DNA of 64,000 nucleotides from Komarekiella delphini-convector SJRDD-AB1 (lineage in GTDB: Bacteria > Cyanobacteriota > Cyanobacteriia > Cyanobacteriales > Nostocaceae). The position numbers were made by a program, and so were the translations under genes. Where the stretch lies: positions 303,324-367,323 of the forward strand of contig NZ_VJXY01000001.1 in NCBI RefSeq assembly GCF_014831675.1, written 5' to 3'. The notes under the pieces were generated by a model. It made no database searches. It had not been told where the DNA came from and saw nothing but the letters and a program-made list of their open reading frames with translations. Shown piece by piece: positions 7,885-16,594 of this stretch. Positions within the stretch are counted from its first letter, which is position 1; every line of letters starts with the position of its first letter.

Positions 7885-8682
7885 ATGCTTGCAATAAGGA
7901 CAATTTGGAGTTTTTGCTTGGTTGTTTTGTTCCTACTGTGGAGTGGCGAAGCCATTGCGGGAGAGTTGTCTGAACGGTTAGCAAATTTTCCACAGTGGGA
8001 AAAATTAACTTCAGTAAAACAGGCTTCGGGAGATTTAGTTTACCCTGAATGGATGGCTGGTTATTGGCAAGTTACAAGTACCTTGGTGGATTTGGTTGCA
8101 CCTTTAGCACCAGATATCGTGACGCCTGGGTTTGAAGCTAATCGCCGACAACTAAATCGGCCTGTGAGTTTTCTAGTACGCTTTATTAGAAAGCAATCTC
8201 CTGTTACTAGCTTAAAATTCCTCCCGCAGATAGATAATAAATCATCAATTTTAGTAGCAGATAGGGCATTTAATAGTTTAAATTTGGCACGCGCTGATTT
8301 AGGGGATGAAGCTGTGCTATCAGTCAAGGTAGATCCAAATTCGCCTAATCGTCAGATTACATTTTTGCGAGGAGAACGCCAATTAATTTCTATCGTCACT
8401 GCACGCGCCACAGAAACTATACTCAATGAGAAGTTCATCACCGCAGAAGTGTTTCAACAACTGTTTAAAGGTACTTCACGTCCCTATTTAAATTCTGTAG
8501 AATCAACCACCGCTTACCATAAGCTTCCTACATCTAATCTAGCAATTGAATCAGATCAAGTTACTGCTGTCTACCTTTCACCTCAAGATCCAGATTATTT
8601 TACCGCAGGTTCTCGACCAGTTGCACTTTATCGTTATCGTCTAGAATTTGTTCCTGCACAATTACCTATTTCTAAGGAGTGA
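7885..8682 (+). CDS. secreted cyanobacterial/plastid-type protein (DUF6816-like)
   Basis: 265 aa. Residues 1-25 form a signal peptide (SFCLVVLFLLWSGEAIAG), so the protein is exported, probably to the thylakoid lumen or periplasm. The mature part has the conserved stretch GDLVYPEWMAGYWQVTSTLV, followed by APLAPDIVTPGFEANRRQL. This is typical of a family shared by cyanobacteria and chloroplasts that I associate with DUF6816. The fold is probably a beta-barrel. The biochemical role is unknown. An ABC exporter gene follows 85 bp later on the same strand. Confidence 0.65.
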   Translation: MLAIRTIWSFCLVVLFLLWSGEAIAGELSERLANFPQWEKLTSVKQASGDLVYPEWMAGYWQVTSTLVDLVAPLAPDIVTPGFEANRRQLNRPVSFLVRFIRKQSPVTSLKFLPQIDNKSSILVADRAFNSLNLARADLGDEAVLSVKVDPNSPNRQITFLRGERQLISIVTARATETILNEKFITAEVFQQLFKGTSRPYLNSVESTTAYHKLPTSNLAIESDQVTAVYLSPQDPDYFTAGSRPVALYRYRLEFVPAQLPISKE

Positions 8683-8767
8683 TTTAGACTTTTAGTTGTT
8701 GACTACATCGTACTACACAAGTAGTATATATCCAAGCTAACGCTCGTGCTCTTGGGCAGTGTGCATC

Positions 8768-10576
8768 ATGGCAAAATTTAGAGATATTCTCAAATACTAC
8801 GATCGCTATCGAGCGCCCATAATTTTTAGTATTACCGCAGCTAGCCTTTTTGAAATAATTGATCTGGTAATACCTTATGTCACAGGACAGATTTTAAACG
8901 TACTTTCGGGACAACCGCTAGATCGTCCAGTAGAGAATGCGATCGCCGCAATTAGTAACCTCACCCAACTACCACAAAACCGATTACTATCTCTTGGGGT
9001 ACTAATGAGTGTAATCTTCTTAGTAACAGTTGCCAGAGCACCAATTCAAATATGGTCAACTTGGTGGTTTCATTGGGATATTGCTTTACGTAGCCGCCGA
9101 GACAACTTCAAAAAGTCGTTAAAAAAAATACTCACTCTGCCTCTAGAATTTTACGACGAAAATAACCCCGGTCGGATTGCTGGAAAAATTTCTAAAGGAT
9201 TGGAGAATCACACCTGGACTTATCCAGAAATGGCCGGACAATTGATTCCCAAGCTATTTAGAGTCTTGGGAATTTTTGTAGTTATCTTGTTGATTGAGTG
9301 GCGCATTGCCATATTATTTCTGATTTCGTTCGTGATTATTCTCGGCTTCACCATCAAGGATTTAAACAATTTGATGGAACAAGAACGACGGCTAGATAAA
9401 TACATGGAAAATACCCAAAGCCGCAACTCAGAAATTATTACCAATATCAAAACAGTTAAAGCATTTGCGACAGAAGCACAGGAATTAAAACGACAAACAC
9501 AAAGGCTTAACCGAGAGTTTAAAGTAGTAGATTATCGTATCCATCTTGGCTACATCAAACTGGGTACTTTAAGAACAACAATCATTCAGTTTTGTGTGTT
9601 TGTAATCTTAGGTTTAACCCTTGTGGCTACGCTAAAAGGTCAGATTTCCTTGGGACACTTTCTCACAACTTTAACAGTTTCTAGCATGGCTTATGCTGAG
9701 TTGGAACCTATTAGTAATCTCGCTGAGATTTTTGCCCGTCGTTATGCCTCAATGTTGGGGTATCACGAATTTATGCAACAACCAATAGGTGTAGATGGAG
9801 TTAGTTTAGAAGATAGTACATCAGCCTATAGTTTCACTGGAAAAATTGAGTTTTCCAATGTGACTTTTGGGTATGATGCTAACCGTCAAGTTTTGCAAAA
9901 TATCAACTTGTTAATTGAGCCATACCAAACAGTGGCATTAGTAGGGCGTTCTGGTTCTGGTAAGTCTACGTTAGTAAAACTGCTATTACGTTATTTTGAA
10001 CCGCAAGCAGGTCAAATTTTGATTGACGGTCAAGATATCCGCACCTTGGATGTGAGTAAGTATAGGCGGAGATTAGCGATCGTTCACCAAGAAGTAGACA
10101 TTTTCAACGGTACTGTCTTGGATAACCTCACGTATGGCAAACCAAATACCAGTTTTGAGCAGGTTCAGGAAGCCTGTAGAATTGCCAGACTCGATGAAGT
10201 AATGCAGCAACTACCCCAAGGTTATTACACTGTTGTAGGGGAACGTGGTGTCAGGTTGTCTGGAGGACAAAGACAACGCTTAGGAATTGCTAGGGCGTTG
10301 CTAGTAGAACCAGATTTACTAGTTTTTGACGAAGCTACCTCTAGTTTAGATTATGAGTCCGAGCGTTCTATTCAGCTGGCGATGCGATCGCTCCAGGGAA
10401 CTCGTACAACAATTGTCATTGCTCACCGTCTAAGTACGGTAAGAGAAGCAGATAAGATTGTGGTTCTAGATCAAGGAAGGATTGTCGAGGTGGGTAGCCA
10501 TGATGAACTTTTGCATCACGAAGGTATTTACCACCGCTTACACTCCTTACAAGAAACAGGAGAACTCCTAAGTTAG
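8768..10576 (+). CDS. ABC transporter, fused permease and ATP-binding protein
   Basis: 602 aa from ATG 8768, with MAKFRDILKYY as a natural start. In-frame GTG 8759 would add MCI and lacks support. Residues 1-320 are the exporter TM domain with about six helices. The nucleotide-binding domain carries Walker A GRSGSGKST, Q-loop HQEVDIFNG, signature LSGGQRQRLG, Walker B LLVFDEATS and H-loop AHRLS. It is a homodimeric type IV exporter of the MsbA/lipid or multidrug class. The substrate cannot be told from sequence. A terminator follows directly. Confidence 0.92.
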   Translation: MAKFRDILKYYDRYRAPIIFSITAASLFEIIDLVIPYVTGQILNVLSGQPLDRPVENAIAAISNLTQLPQNRLLSLGVLMSVIFLVTVARAPIQIWSTWWFHWDIALRSRRDNFKKSLKKILTLPLEFYDENNPGRIAGKISKGLENHTWTYPEMAGQLIPKLFRVLGIFVVILLIEWRIAILFLISFVIILGFTIKDLNNLMEQERRLDKYMENTQSRNSEIITNIKTVKAFATEAQELKRQTQRLNREFKVVDYRIHLGYIKLGTLRTTIIQFCVFVILGLTLVATLKGQISLGHFLTTLTVSSMAYAELEPISNLAEIFARRYASMLGYHEFMQQPIGVDGVSLEDSTSAYSFTGKIEFSNVTFGYDANRQVLQNINLLIEPYQTVALVGRSGSGKSTLVKLLLRYFEPQAGQILIDGQDIRTLDVSKYRRRLAIVHQEVDIFNGTVLDNLTYGKPNTSFEQVQEACRIARLDEVMQQLPQGYYTVVGERGVRLSGGQRQRLGIARALLVEPDLLVFDEATSSLDYESERSIQLAMRSLQGTRTTIVIAHRLSTVREADKIVVLDQGRIVEVGSHDELLHHEGIYHRLHSLQETGELLS

Positions 10577-10587
10577 TAGTTAGAAAC

Positions 10588-10614
10588 TGGGTTTTGCAAG
10601 AAACCCAATTTTTT
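10588..10614 (+). terminator. terminator after the ABC exporter
   Basis: TGGGTTT (10588-10594) and AAACCCA (10601-10607) form a 7-bp stem around TGCAAG-type loop bases, followed by ATTTTTT. It starts 12 bp after the stop. Confidence 0.78.
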
Positions 10615-10670
10615 GAAAAAGCTTGAAATTTATAAAAACTGATGCTACTATTGTGAATCGTGAGACAAAT

Positions 10671-10753
10671 GGGTCGGTGTCCGAGTGGTTAATGGAGACG
10701 GACTGTAAATCCGTTGGCTAGCGCCTACGCTGGTTCAAATCCAGCCCGGCCCA
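10671..10753 (+). tRNA. tRNA-Tyr (GTA)
   Basis: 83-nt class II tRNA with a long variable arm. The acceptor GGGTCGG (10671-10677) pairs with CCGGCCC (10746-10752) with one T-G wobble. The anticodon loop CTGTAAA carries GTA, and the T-loop is GGTTCAAATCC. The discriminator is A 10753 and CCA is not encoded. Confidence 0.95.
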
Positions 10754-10829
10754 CCTCACGAAAATATATTAGCGTTGTATTTTGAGCTAAAGATAGGTTA
10801 ACATAGCTCATAATTCAAAATTGCATTTC

Positions 10830-10901
10830 GCCCGTGTGGCTCAGTGGTAGAGCACACCCTTGGTAAGGGTGAGGTCACGAGTTCAATCCTCGTCACGGGC
10901 T
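10830..10901 (+). tRNA. tRNA-Thr (GGT)
   Basis: 72 nt. The acceptor GCCCGTG (10830-10836) pairs with CACGGGC (10894-10900). The D-loop contains GGCTCAGTGGTAGAGC, the anticodon loop TTGGTAA carries GGT, and the T-loop is GTTCAATCC. It lies 76 bp after tRNA-Tyr, so the pair may be cotranscribed. Confidence 0.95.
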
Positions 10902-11014
10902 TTTTAAATTTTATGTAAAGTCTAACCTAAATTCAAGGGTTTTAGCCTTTCAAAGAGATTTAGAAGTTAAAAACTAAGTCCTTTATCGCTTGAAGTCTTG
11001 TATATAACTTAAAA

Positions 11015-11087
11015 CGAGCGCGGCAGGGTTCGAACCTGCGACCAACGGATTAGAAATCCGTGGCTCTATCCACTGAGCTACGCGCCC
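11015..11087 (-). tRNA. tRNA-Arg (TCT)
   Basis: 73 nt on the minus strand. The acceptor GGGCGCG pairs with CGCGCTC with one G-T wobble. The D-arm is AGCTCAGTGGATAGAGC, the anticodon loop TTTCTAA carries TCT, and the T-arm is GCAGGTTCGAACCCTGC. It converges on the Tyr/Thr pair. Confidence 0.95.
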
Positions 11088-11428
11088 AAAACAAAACTAT
11101 GGCTCCTCAAGGAGTCAGCTAGACTATTATATCGTTCTCCGTTACCAACAAGCAATCGAAAATTGCAGATTTACTGCTAGCAAGGCTAAGATCCAAGTCG
11201 CTAGTTAGTCAACGTACATTAAAAACGAAGCAGATGGGGTATTGGTCAGATATATTGTGTTGTCAAGGGGTTATTTGCCCGTTAATTTCAATGCCCCTTG
11301 GTGGGCGATCGCGATCGCTAAGCTTATTCCATCAGCATGTTAAGTAATTCTACTCTTGGCAATACTGTCAAATGCGATTATTTATCCGATATTAAGAATG
11401 CCCCTGTGAGGAGTTATTTGCTAGTGCC
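11088..11428. other. 341-bp intergenic region after tRNA-Arg
   Basis: Contains the upstream side of tRNA-Arg (minus) and of the gene at 11429 (plus). A GCGATCGCGATCGC double HIP1 sits at about 11306-11320. A weak ORF at 11337-11534 overlaps the real gene in another frame. No further gene was seen. Confidence 0.6.
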
Positions 11429-12088
11429 ATGTTTATTCTCAAACGGCAGGATGTTGAAATATCAAGCATTCAGCACCCAAAACGGGATCAGCAAGTGCCG
11501 ATCCTCCATTATCAGGGGCAGACCTTTCGCTTGATTAGTGTTTTTAAAGCTAGTCAAGAGGAAGAAGCTAGAGCCTTGTGGAGAGAATTGACCGATAATC
11601 GGGGTAAAGCCTGTGTCTTGCTAGAGGAACCGGAGCGTTTTAGCGTTTGGGGTAAAATCCGTTTAGATCAGCTAGGTAGTGACACAGGTGGTCATGGCAA
11701 GACAGAGATTTTGATCCAAGCTAGTATTTTGCTACTGCAAGCAGTTTATATCGACATTGAAGAGTTTTTAGGGACTCGGCAAGCAGCATTATTTGAGAAA
11801 GATATTGCGGAAGTATTACAGCAGAAGCAATTTCCTCAACCATCTTCCCTAGAAACAGTTAAACACTTGGTATCTACGAATCCTTTGCAAACAGCTAAAC
11901 TGCCTACTTGGCAAGAAAATCATCTAGTTAGCCTCTTGCAAGAACTGCATCGATTGGGAAAAGCATATTTTGGCAACGCTAACTTTGCCCATCAAGCGCT
12001 TTATAGGTTAGAAGACATGCCAGAAGCAGAGCGATCGTTGTTTATCAGTTGGCTAAATCAATCGTCACTGAGTAAACTGTGGCAGTAG
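11429..12088 (+). CDS. conserved cyanobacterial hypothetical protein
   Basis: 219 aa, soluble and largely helical, no signal peptide. The N-terminal half contains VPILHYQGQTFRLISVFKAS and KACVLLEEPERFSVWGKIRL, a small alpha/beta region. The C-terminal half (about 100-219) is helical. I do not recognise a named family. The codon use and clean frame indicate a real gene. It is followed after about 140 bp by a multi-TM protein on the same strand. Confidence 0.65.
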   Translation: MFILKRQDVEISSIQHPKRDQQVPILHYQGQTFRLISVFKASQEEEARALWRELTDNRGKACVLLEEPERFSVWGKIRLDQLGSDTGGHGKTEILIQASILLLQAVYIDIEEFLGTRQAALFEKDIAEVLQQKQFPQPSSLETVKHLVSTNPLQTAKLPTWQENHLVSLLQELHRLGKAYFGNANFAHQALYRLEDMPEAERSLFISWLNQSSLSKLWQ

Positions 12089-12229
12089 CATGAACATGTT
12101 CAATAAAATTCCTGCCACTGGTACTGACTTTTGGCTGTTTGATTGTGCATTGCTTGGCGAATAGACTGCTAGCCACACAGTCCCATCAGCCAAAAGACTG
12201 GCAGAGTGCATTTACATAATCAAGTCCAT

Positions 12230-13081
12230 ATGAATAATTCTTACGACAATTCATTGCGATCTAAATCCCTTTTCACAACTGGAAATATTGTCATAGCTAG
12301 TGTGGGTTGGGCCGTACTGGCACTGTTATACTTTTTGTTGTTTAGTGCCAAAATTCCCGCAGCAGATGGCATGGAAAGCCGTGCCGAGTGGTATGTGGTT
12401 GGGACAAATATTTTTGAAGCCTTAGCTTATCTGGGTGCCTGTATCTTATGCTTGAGGAACTGGCTTAGTCCGCAAATTGTCAGTGGTCGGAATGTATGGC
12501 TCTCAATTGGCTTAGGTATGCTTTCTTATTTAGTAGGGGGGATAATTTTTGGTTATACAGAAATAGTTTTAAAAGAAGAACCGGATGTGTCTCTAAGCGA
12601 TATATTTTTTGTGCTGACTTATCTGTTCCTGGGCGCAGGCATGATTTTAGCCGTGGCTTCCAGACGAATCAATCTGGAAAGATGGCAGTGGCTAATTGTG
12701 TTGGCGATTGCAGTGTTTGGGAGTTTGTTAGCATGGTGGATTTCTATGCAACAGGCAACTTCCTCAGAGCCGCTAGCCGCTATTTTGAATTGGTTTTATG
12801 TAGTGAGCGATGTAGTTCTGTTAATTATTGCCACCACTCTGCTGCTAGCCTTTTGGGGAGGAAGAGTTTCCCAGTCTTGGCGAATGATTGCAGCGGCAGC
12901 ATTTTCGCTCTACATTGCAGATATGTGGTTTAAATATGCCCAGGGGCCGAATTATCAAAGTGGGGAGATATTAGAAGTGTTTTGGGTGTTTAGTGGAGTT
13001 TTATTTGGCATGGGAGCTGTTCTAGAATATGACGCATCATTAAGGCGATCGCGGCGTACCAGTGGACGAAAACGAGCTTAG
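12230..13081 (+). CDS. multi-pass membrane hypothetical protein
   Basis: 283 aa from ATG 12230. GTG 12206 would add eight residues. Neither has a clear ribosome site. About seven to eight hydrophobic segments are visible, including VIASVGWAVLALLYFLLFSA, LSIGLGMLSYLVGGIIFGY and LIVLAIAVFGSLLAWW, and the C-terminus is basic (RRSRRTSGRKRA). The layout resembles 7-TM sensor or MASE-like modules but has no attached output domain. The HTH gene starts 12 bp downstream, so the two may be cotranscribed. Function unknown. Confidence 0.65.
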   Translation: MNNSYDNSLRSKSLFTTGNIVIASVGWAVLALLYFLLFSAKIPAADGMESRAEWYVVGTNIFEALAYLGACILCLRNWLSPQIVSGRNVWLSIGLGMLSYLVGGIIFGYTEIVLKEEPDVSLSDIFFVLTYLFLGAGMILAVASRRINLERWQWLIVLAIAVFGSLLAWWISMQQATSSEPLAAILNWFYVVSDVVLLIIATTLLLAFWGGRVSQSWRMIAAAAFSLYIADMWFKYAQGPNYQSGEILEVFWVFSGVLFGMGAVLEYDASLRRSRRTSGRKRA

Positions 13082-13093
13082 CAAAGATTTTTG

Positions 13094-14104
13094 GTGTCTA
13101 CCGTGAGAAAACTAACAGATTCCGACAAGCAAGAAATTCTCAAGTTATATCGAGAGACTGCCGAAACAACCTCAACTTTGGCAGATCGCTATGGTGTCAG
13201 TAACTCGACAATTAGCCGCCTGCTTAAAAGTACCTTGCAGGAAGAGGAGTACGAATATCTCGTTTCTTTGAAACGTGCTGCTAGAACTCCCGAAGGTAGA
13301 GCACAGGTAAACTACGAGCAGTTACCTTTGTTGATTCCGCCAGAGCCAGAGAAAGAACTCCCCCGCAGCGAAAGCCCTCGCTTGAAGTTGCCGGATATTG
13401 AACCACAGCCGCCTGTGGTTAAACAGGAACCTGACTCAGAGGATTTTACGGAGGAAGCAGAGTCAATTTCCGCTAGTAGACGAGTGCGGCGACGCTCCTC
13501 AGCAGAAGAAAAACCACGGCTTAGAATAGCAGAGAAATTAGAACCTGTAGAACAAAAGCCGCCGGAAATAACCAGCATTCCTAGCCCAATTCTAGAGAAT
13601 GAACGTCCAGAAGCAACCGTGATAGCCCAAATGCTGGGCGAAGACTTGCTAGATGAATCAGAGGAGTTGGACGATTTAGATGAGGACGATTTAGATGAGG
13701 ATGATTTCGAGGAGGAAGATTACGAAGATGAAGACTTCGAGGAGCCAAGACCTTTAGTTGCAAGGCGAAGACCGGGTGAAGCGCCAGTTCAAGTTTTACC
13801 GCTGTCGGCAGCTCATTTGCCCAAAACTTGCTATTTGGTGATTGACCGTTCGTCAGAGTTAATTACGCGACCACTCAGGGACTTTGGCGATTTGGGACAA
13901 ATTCCCAACCTCGAAAATCAGCAAAAGACTTTGCCTGTGTTTGATAATCATCGAGTGGCAAAGCGCTTCTCTACTAAGCGCGATCGCGTAATTAAAGTTC
14001 CCGATAGTAAAATGCTGCACAAGGCTCGGACTCATCTGCAAGCCAAGGGCATCACACGACTATTGATTGATGGTCAGGTCTATTCCTTGTCTACCACGCT
14101 TTAG
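13094..14104 (+). CDS. HTH-domain protein with long acidic linker
   Basis: 336 aa, starting GTG 13094 (MSTVRKLTDSDK). TTG 13091 and GTG 13103 are also in frame. Residues about 5-45 are a transposase/Hin-type helix-turn-helix: EILKLYRETAETTSTLADRY, then GVSNSTISRLLK. A Pro/Glu-rich disordered region (80-180) and a strongly acidic stretch made of DDLDE-type repeats follow. Residues about 235-336 form a conserved folded C-terminal domain (LPKTCYLVIDRSSELITRPL to the end). It is probably a DNA-binding regulator. It is preceded by a membrane protein and followed 5 bp later by cutA. Confidence 0.72.
   Translation: MSTVRKLTDSDKQEILKLYRETAETTSTLADRYGVSNSTISRLLKSTLQEEEYEYLVSLKRAARTPEGRAQVNYEQLPLLIPPEPEKELPRSESPRLKLPDIEPQPPVVKQEPDSEDFTEEAESISASRRVRRRSSAEEKPRLRIAEKLEPVEQKPPEITSIPSPILENERPEATVIAQMLGEDLLDESEELDDLDEDDLDEDDFEEEDYEDEDFEEPRPLVARRRPGEAPVQVLPLSAAHLPKTCYLVIDRSSELITRPLRDFGDLGQIPNLENQQKTLPVFDNHRVAKRFSTKRDRVIKVPDSKMLHKARTHLQAKGITRLLIDGQVYSLSTTL
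13670..13714 (+). repeat. in-frame 15-bp tandem repeat encoding DDLDE
   Basis: GACGATTTAGATGAG occurs at 13670-13684 and exactly again at 13685-13699. A diverged third unit, GATGATTTCGAGGAG, is at 13700-13714. It encodes part of the acidic linker of the HTH protein, and copy number may vary between strains. Confidence 0.85.
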
Positions 14105-14109
14105 AGCTT

Positions 14110-14436
14110 ATGGACACACCTGCTGGCTATGGTGTGGTATTGGTGACAGCTGGCAACCTACAAGAGGCAGAAGCAATTGCAAATGCCCTTGTGGAAAACA
14201 AACTTGCTGCTTGTGTAAGTCTGTTACCAATCCACTCAATCTACACTTGGCAAGGGAAATTGCACAAAGAGCAAGAATGGCAATTGCTGATTAAAACTGA
14301 TTTGTCACAATTTCCTGTTTTGGAAGCCAAAATTAAGGAACTGCACTCTTATGAAGTGTCAGAAATTATTGCCTTACCAATTGTTGCCGGTTCTCAAGCC
14401 TACTTGCAGTGGATTTCTCAGCAAGTTAAAAGTTAG
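14110..14436 (+). CDS. cutA: divalent-cation tolerance protein CutA
   Basis: 108 aa, the normal CutA1 length. Family features are GVVLVTAGNLQEAEAIANAL, LVENKLAACVSLLP, SIYTWQGKLHKEQEWQLLIK and YEVSEIIALPI. CutA1 is a very stable trimeric PII-like protein implicated in metal tolerance. Its exact role in cyanobacteria is unclear. ATG 14110 is 5 bp after the preceding stop, suggesting translational coupling. Confidence 0.93.
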   Translation: MDTPAGYGVVLVTAGNLQEAEAIANALVENKLAACVSLLPIHSIYTWQGKLHKEQEWQLLIKTDLSQFPVLEAKIKELHSYEVSEIIALPIVAGSQAYLQWISQQVKS

Positions 14437-14476
14437 GGGTGAGGAGTTAGGATTTTTACTCTCAACTCCTAACTTT
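14429..14476. terminator. bidirectional hairpin between convergent cutA and ADP-ribosylglycohydrolase genes
   Basis: AAAGTTAGG (14429-14437) pairs with CCTAACTTT (14468-14476). The loop holds GGAGTTAGGATTTTTACTC. Both gene ends fall inside or beside the stem. The sequence belongs to the GGAGTGAGGAG-type filler seen elsewhere in the window. Confidence 0.55.
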
Positions 14477-15416
14477 AAGCGTAAACAGCCCTTGCAAAAC
14501 GCTCTGCCAAGTAGATAATGTCCTGTTTGCGAGCAATTTGGTTGATCCATTGTCGGGGAATATTTTCTATTCCGTAGTAAATTCCCGCTAACCCTCCAGT
14601 CACAGCAGCGGTAGTATCAGCATCTCCACCCAAGTTAACAGCTTTCAGTACTGCCTCAGAATAAGACGAGCTATTTAACAAACACCACAGTGATGACTCC
14701 AGTGTGTCAATCACATAGCCGCCAGAATTAATCTCTTCTACTGGTAATTTGGCAATTTCACCACTGAAAATTCTGCCAAAATGCGGCTTTTCTAACAAAA
14801 ATTCCCGCACAGAATAAATTGTTTGAATATCTTGTAACGCTTGTAAGTAAGCTGTTTGCGGGTTAGCCCCTTCTAAGAGTGCCACAGCAATACTAATATA
14901 AATGCCGCAGGCCATTTGCGATCGCGCATGAGCATGAGTAATCGCAGAAACATCATGCACACGCGCCAACAATTCGCCTAAAGTTAAGTTTCTATGACAA
15001 TAAGCCATCGGCAAAATTCTCATTAAAGAACCATTGCCATTGCTATTTTCTACCTTGCCACCTGCCTGATGGGGTTGAACTCCCTGTTTCAGGCGCATAA
15101 TTGCTGTGTGGGTAGTTTGACCAATATCAAATACGTCGCCACGGGGAGTCCAGTAAGCTTCCTTGTACCAGCGCCAAAAGGAATTAGCTATAGCATCCAA
15201 GGAATACCCTCTACAAAGACATTCTGCTAAACAAAAGCTAAGCGAACTGTCATCTGACCAAGTTCCTGGTGGTTGATTCCACGTGCCATAACCCAACATG
15301 GACTTTACTGGAGATTTGACTCGTTCAGCGCGACTAGTAAACTCCACTGGCACACCCAACGCATCACCGACACATAAACCCATCAAACCAGACAACGTTT
15401 TTGCAGCGGTTAGCAT
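14475..15416 (-). CDS. ADP-ribosylglycohydrolase family protein (DraG/ARH fold)
   Basis: 313 aa. The dinuclear metal site motifs are intact: SGLMGLCVGDALGVPVEF at 9-26, TWSDDSS at 52-58, and GGDADTTAAVTGGLAG near the C-terminus. Also present is NGSLMRILPMAY. The family removes ADP-ribose from proteins or small molecules. A DraG role in nitrogenase control is possible, but the substrate cannot be read from the sequence. No dinitrogenase ADP-ribosyltransferase is nearby. It is convergent with cutA. Confidence 0.88.
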   Translation of the reverse strand: MLTAAKTLSGLMGLCVGDALGVPVEFTSRAERVKSPVKSMLGYGTWNQPPGTWSDDSSLSFCLAECLCRGYSLDAIANSFWRWYKEAYWTPRGDVFDIGQTTHTAIMRLKQGVQPHQAGGKVENSNGNGSLMRILPMAYCHRNLTLGELLARVHDVSAITHAHARSQMACGIYISIAVALLEGANPQTAYLQALQDIQTIYSVREFLLEKPHFGRIFSGEIAKLPVEEINSGGYVIDTLESSLWCLLNSSSYSEAVLKAVNLGGDADTTAAVTGGLAGIYYGIENIPRQWINQIARKQDIIYLAERFARAVYA

Positions 15417-15810
15417 TATTCAATCTCCATGAGAATTACCAAAACTTAACTTAATAGATTCCCTCTATGTCTTATTGCAATAGATGTTACAGCCTATTGT
15501 TTAATCCTATGTGAAAAATTTGGCAAACAAGTATTAGTTAGACATTTTATTTACCATATACTGATTACCTTTTAGTTCCAGCTTTTGTGCCAGTTTAAAA
15601 AGCGCCTGCTTTTCGCTAAACAACTTAGTTGAGAAGACATTGATATGTAATTATAACAGCTTGTTTATAAAACTGAGGGATAATTTAGCTGCAATTTTTT
15701 TGCGTCAATAGCAATGCTCATTTAATAAAAACTAGAGATTATCTGGAACATATTTGTTTAGGTTTCGACCTGGAATATACAAGTAAAAACTATAAGTTTT
15801 GGTCAAGATT
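15417..15810. other. 394-bp divergent intergenic region
   Basis: Carries the promoters of the minus-strand glycohydrolase and the plus-strand outer-membrane-type protein. It is AT-rich (GTTTATAAAACTG at about 15662). No RNA gene or short conserved ORF was recognised. Confidence 0.55.
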
Positions 15811-16350
15811 ATGAAACGCTTTCTCAAGTCTTTTCTGACAACTTCTGCATTTTCTTCATTAGTAATTGCTCCTGTTTTTCTATCAGTTGGTGAAGCTTCC
15901 GCTCAACCAAAAAAGGGTACTGATGCTAGTTATGTGGGTGCTGGTGTGGCAGCTGGCGTTACCAATGGTGGACAAGGCAATAACGATGCTGCAACATTTG
16001 GTGGTAATGTCACAGGTCGGGTGAAATTGAGAAACACGCCTTTTTCTGCACGCGGTAATGTTCTCTGGAGTGATAAGACGAGTGCTATCATCCCAGAAGT
16101 TTCCCTAGATGTGCCCATTGCTAATAGAACTAATGCCTATTTAACTGGTGGTTATTCATTTGTAGAGAAAGATGGCTCACCAACTCCCATCGGTAACAGA
16201 GATGCAGTAGTGCTAGGTGCTGGCGTTGAATCGGAAGTTGCTAACAATTTTCTCGTCTACACTAATGCCAAAGTAGGACTTAATGCCTACCAAAATAGCG
16301 ATAGTCCTGCTGTTAGCATTAATGGTGGTATCGGCTATCGTTTTAAATAA
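15811..16350 (+). CDS. small secreted beta-barrel (outer-membrane porin-like) protein
   Basis: 179 aa from ATG 15811. The upstream in-frame TTG 15799 is not needed. A Sec signal peptide covers residues 1-31 (FLKSFLTTSAFSSLVIAPVF to EASAQ). The mature part alternates hydrophobic and polar residues in strands such as SYVGAGVAAGVTNGG, NVTGRVKLRNTPFSARGNVL and TNAYLTGGYSFVEKDG. It ends VSINGGIGYRFK, with the terminal aromatic/basic pattern of an outer-membrane barrel of about eight strands. The specific function is unknown. Confidence 0.75.
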   Translation: MKRFLKSFLTTSAFSSLVIAPVFLSVGEASAQPKKGTDASYVGAGVAAGVTNGGQGNNDAATFGGNVTGRVKLRNTPFSARGNVLWSDKTSAIIPEVSLDVPIANRTNAYLTGGYSFVEKDGSPTPIGNRDAVVLGAGVESEVANNFLVYTNAKVGLNAYQNSDSPAVSINGGIGYRFK

Positions 16351-16357
16351 AAAATTC

Positions 16358-16396
16358 CTGAGTCCTAAGTCAATCTATACTTTACTTAGGACTCAG
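16358..16396. repeat. 13-bp perfect inverted repeat
   Basis: CTGAGTCCTAAGT (16358-16370) is exactly inverted at 16384-16396, with a 13-nt loop. It lies 8 bp after the barrel-protein stop. There is no T-run after it, so it may stabilise the 3' end rather than terminate transcription. Confidence 0.85.
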
Positions 16397-16421
16397 CACT
16401 CAAAACACATAACTATAACGA

Positions 16422-16464
16422 GCTGGTTTTGTTAAGTGTTGCTTCACTGACAAAGCCAGCTTTT
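16422..16464 (+). terminator. terminator of the beta-barrel gene
   Basis: GCTGGTTTTGT (16422-16432) pairs with ACAAAGCCAGC (16450-16460) with one wobble, and TTTT follows. It is the second hairpin after this gene. Confidence 0.65.
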
Positions 16465-16594
16465 AGCGTGGTAAAATTAAAATATTCCCCATTATTCCGG
16501 CCGGATTACCGGGGATACAGCTGCAAGAATGCTCAGATTTTGCAGCTTTGCTGTTCACTGATGTCTTATTGAGAATACTATAACAATTTTACTA

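Noticed and set aside
11337-11534. ORF starting before the hypothetical gene at 11429
   Set aside because: Overlaps the real gene in a different frame and has no protein-like pattern.
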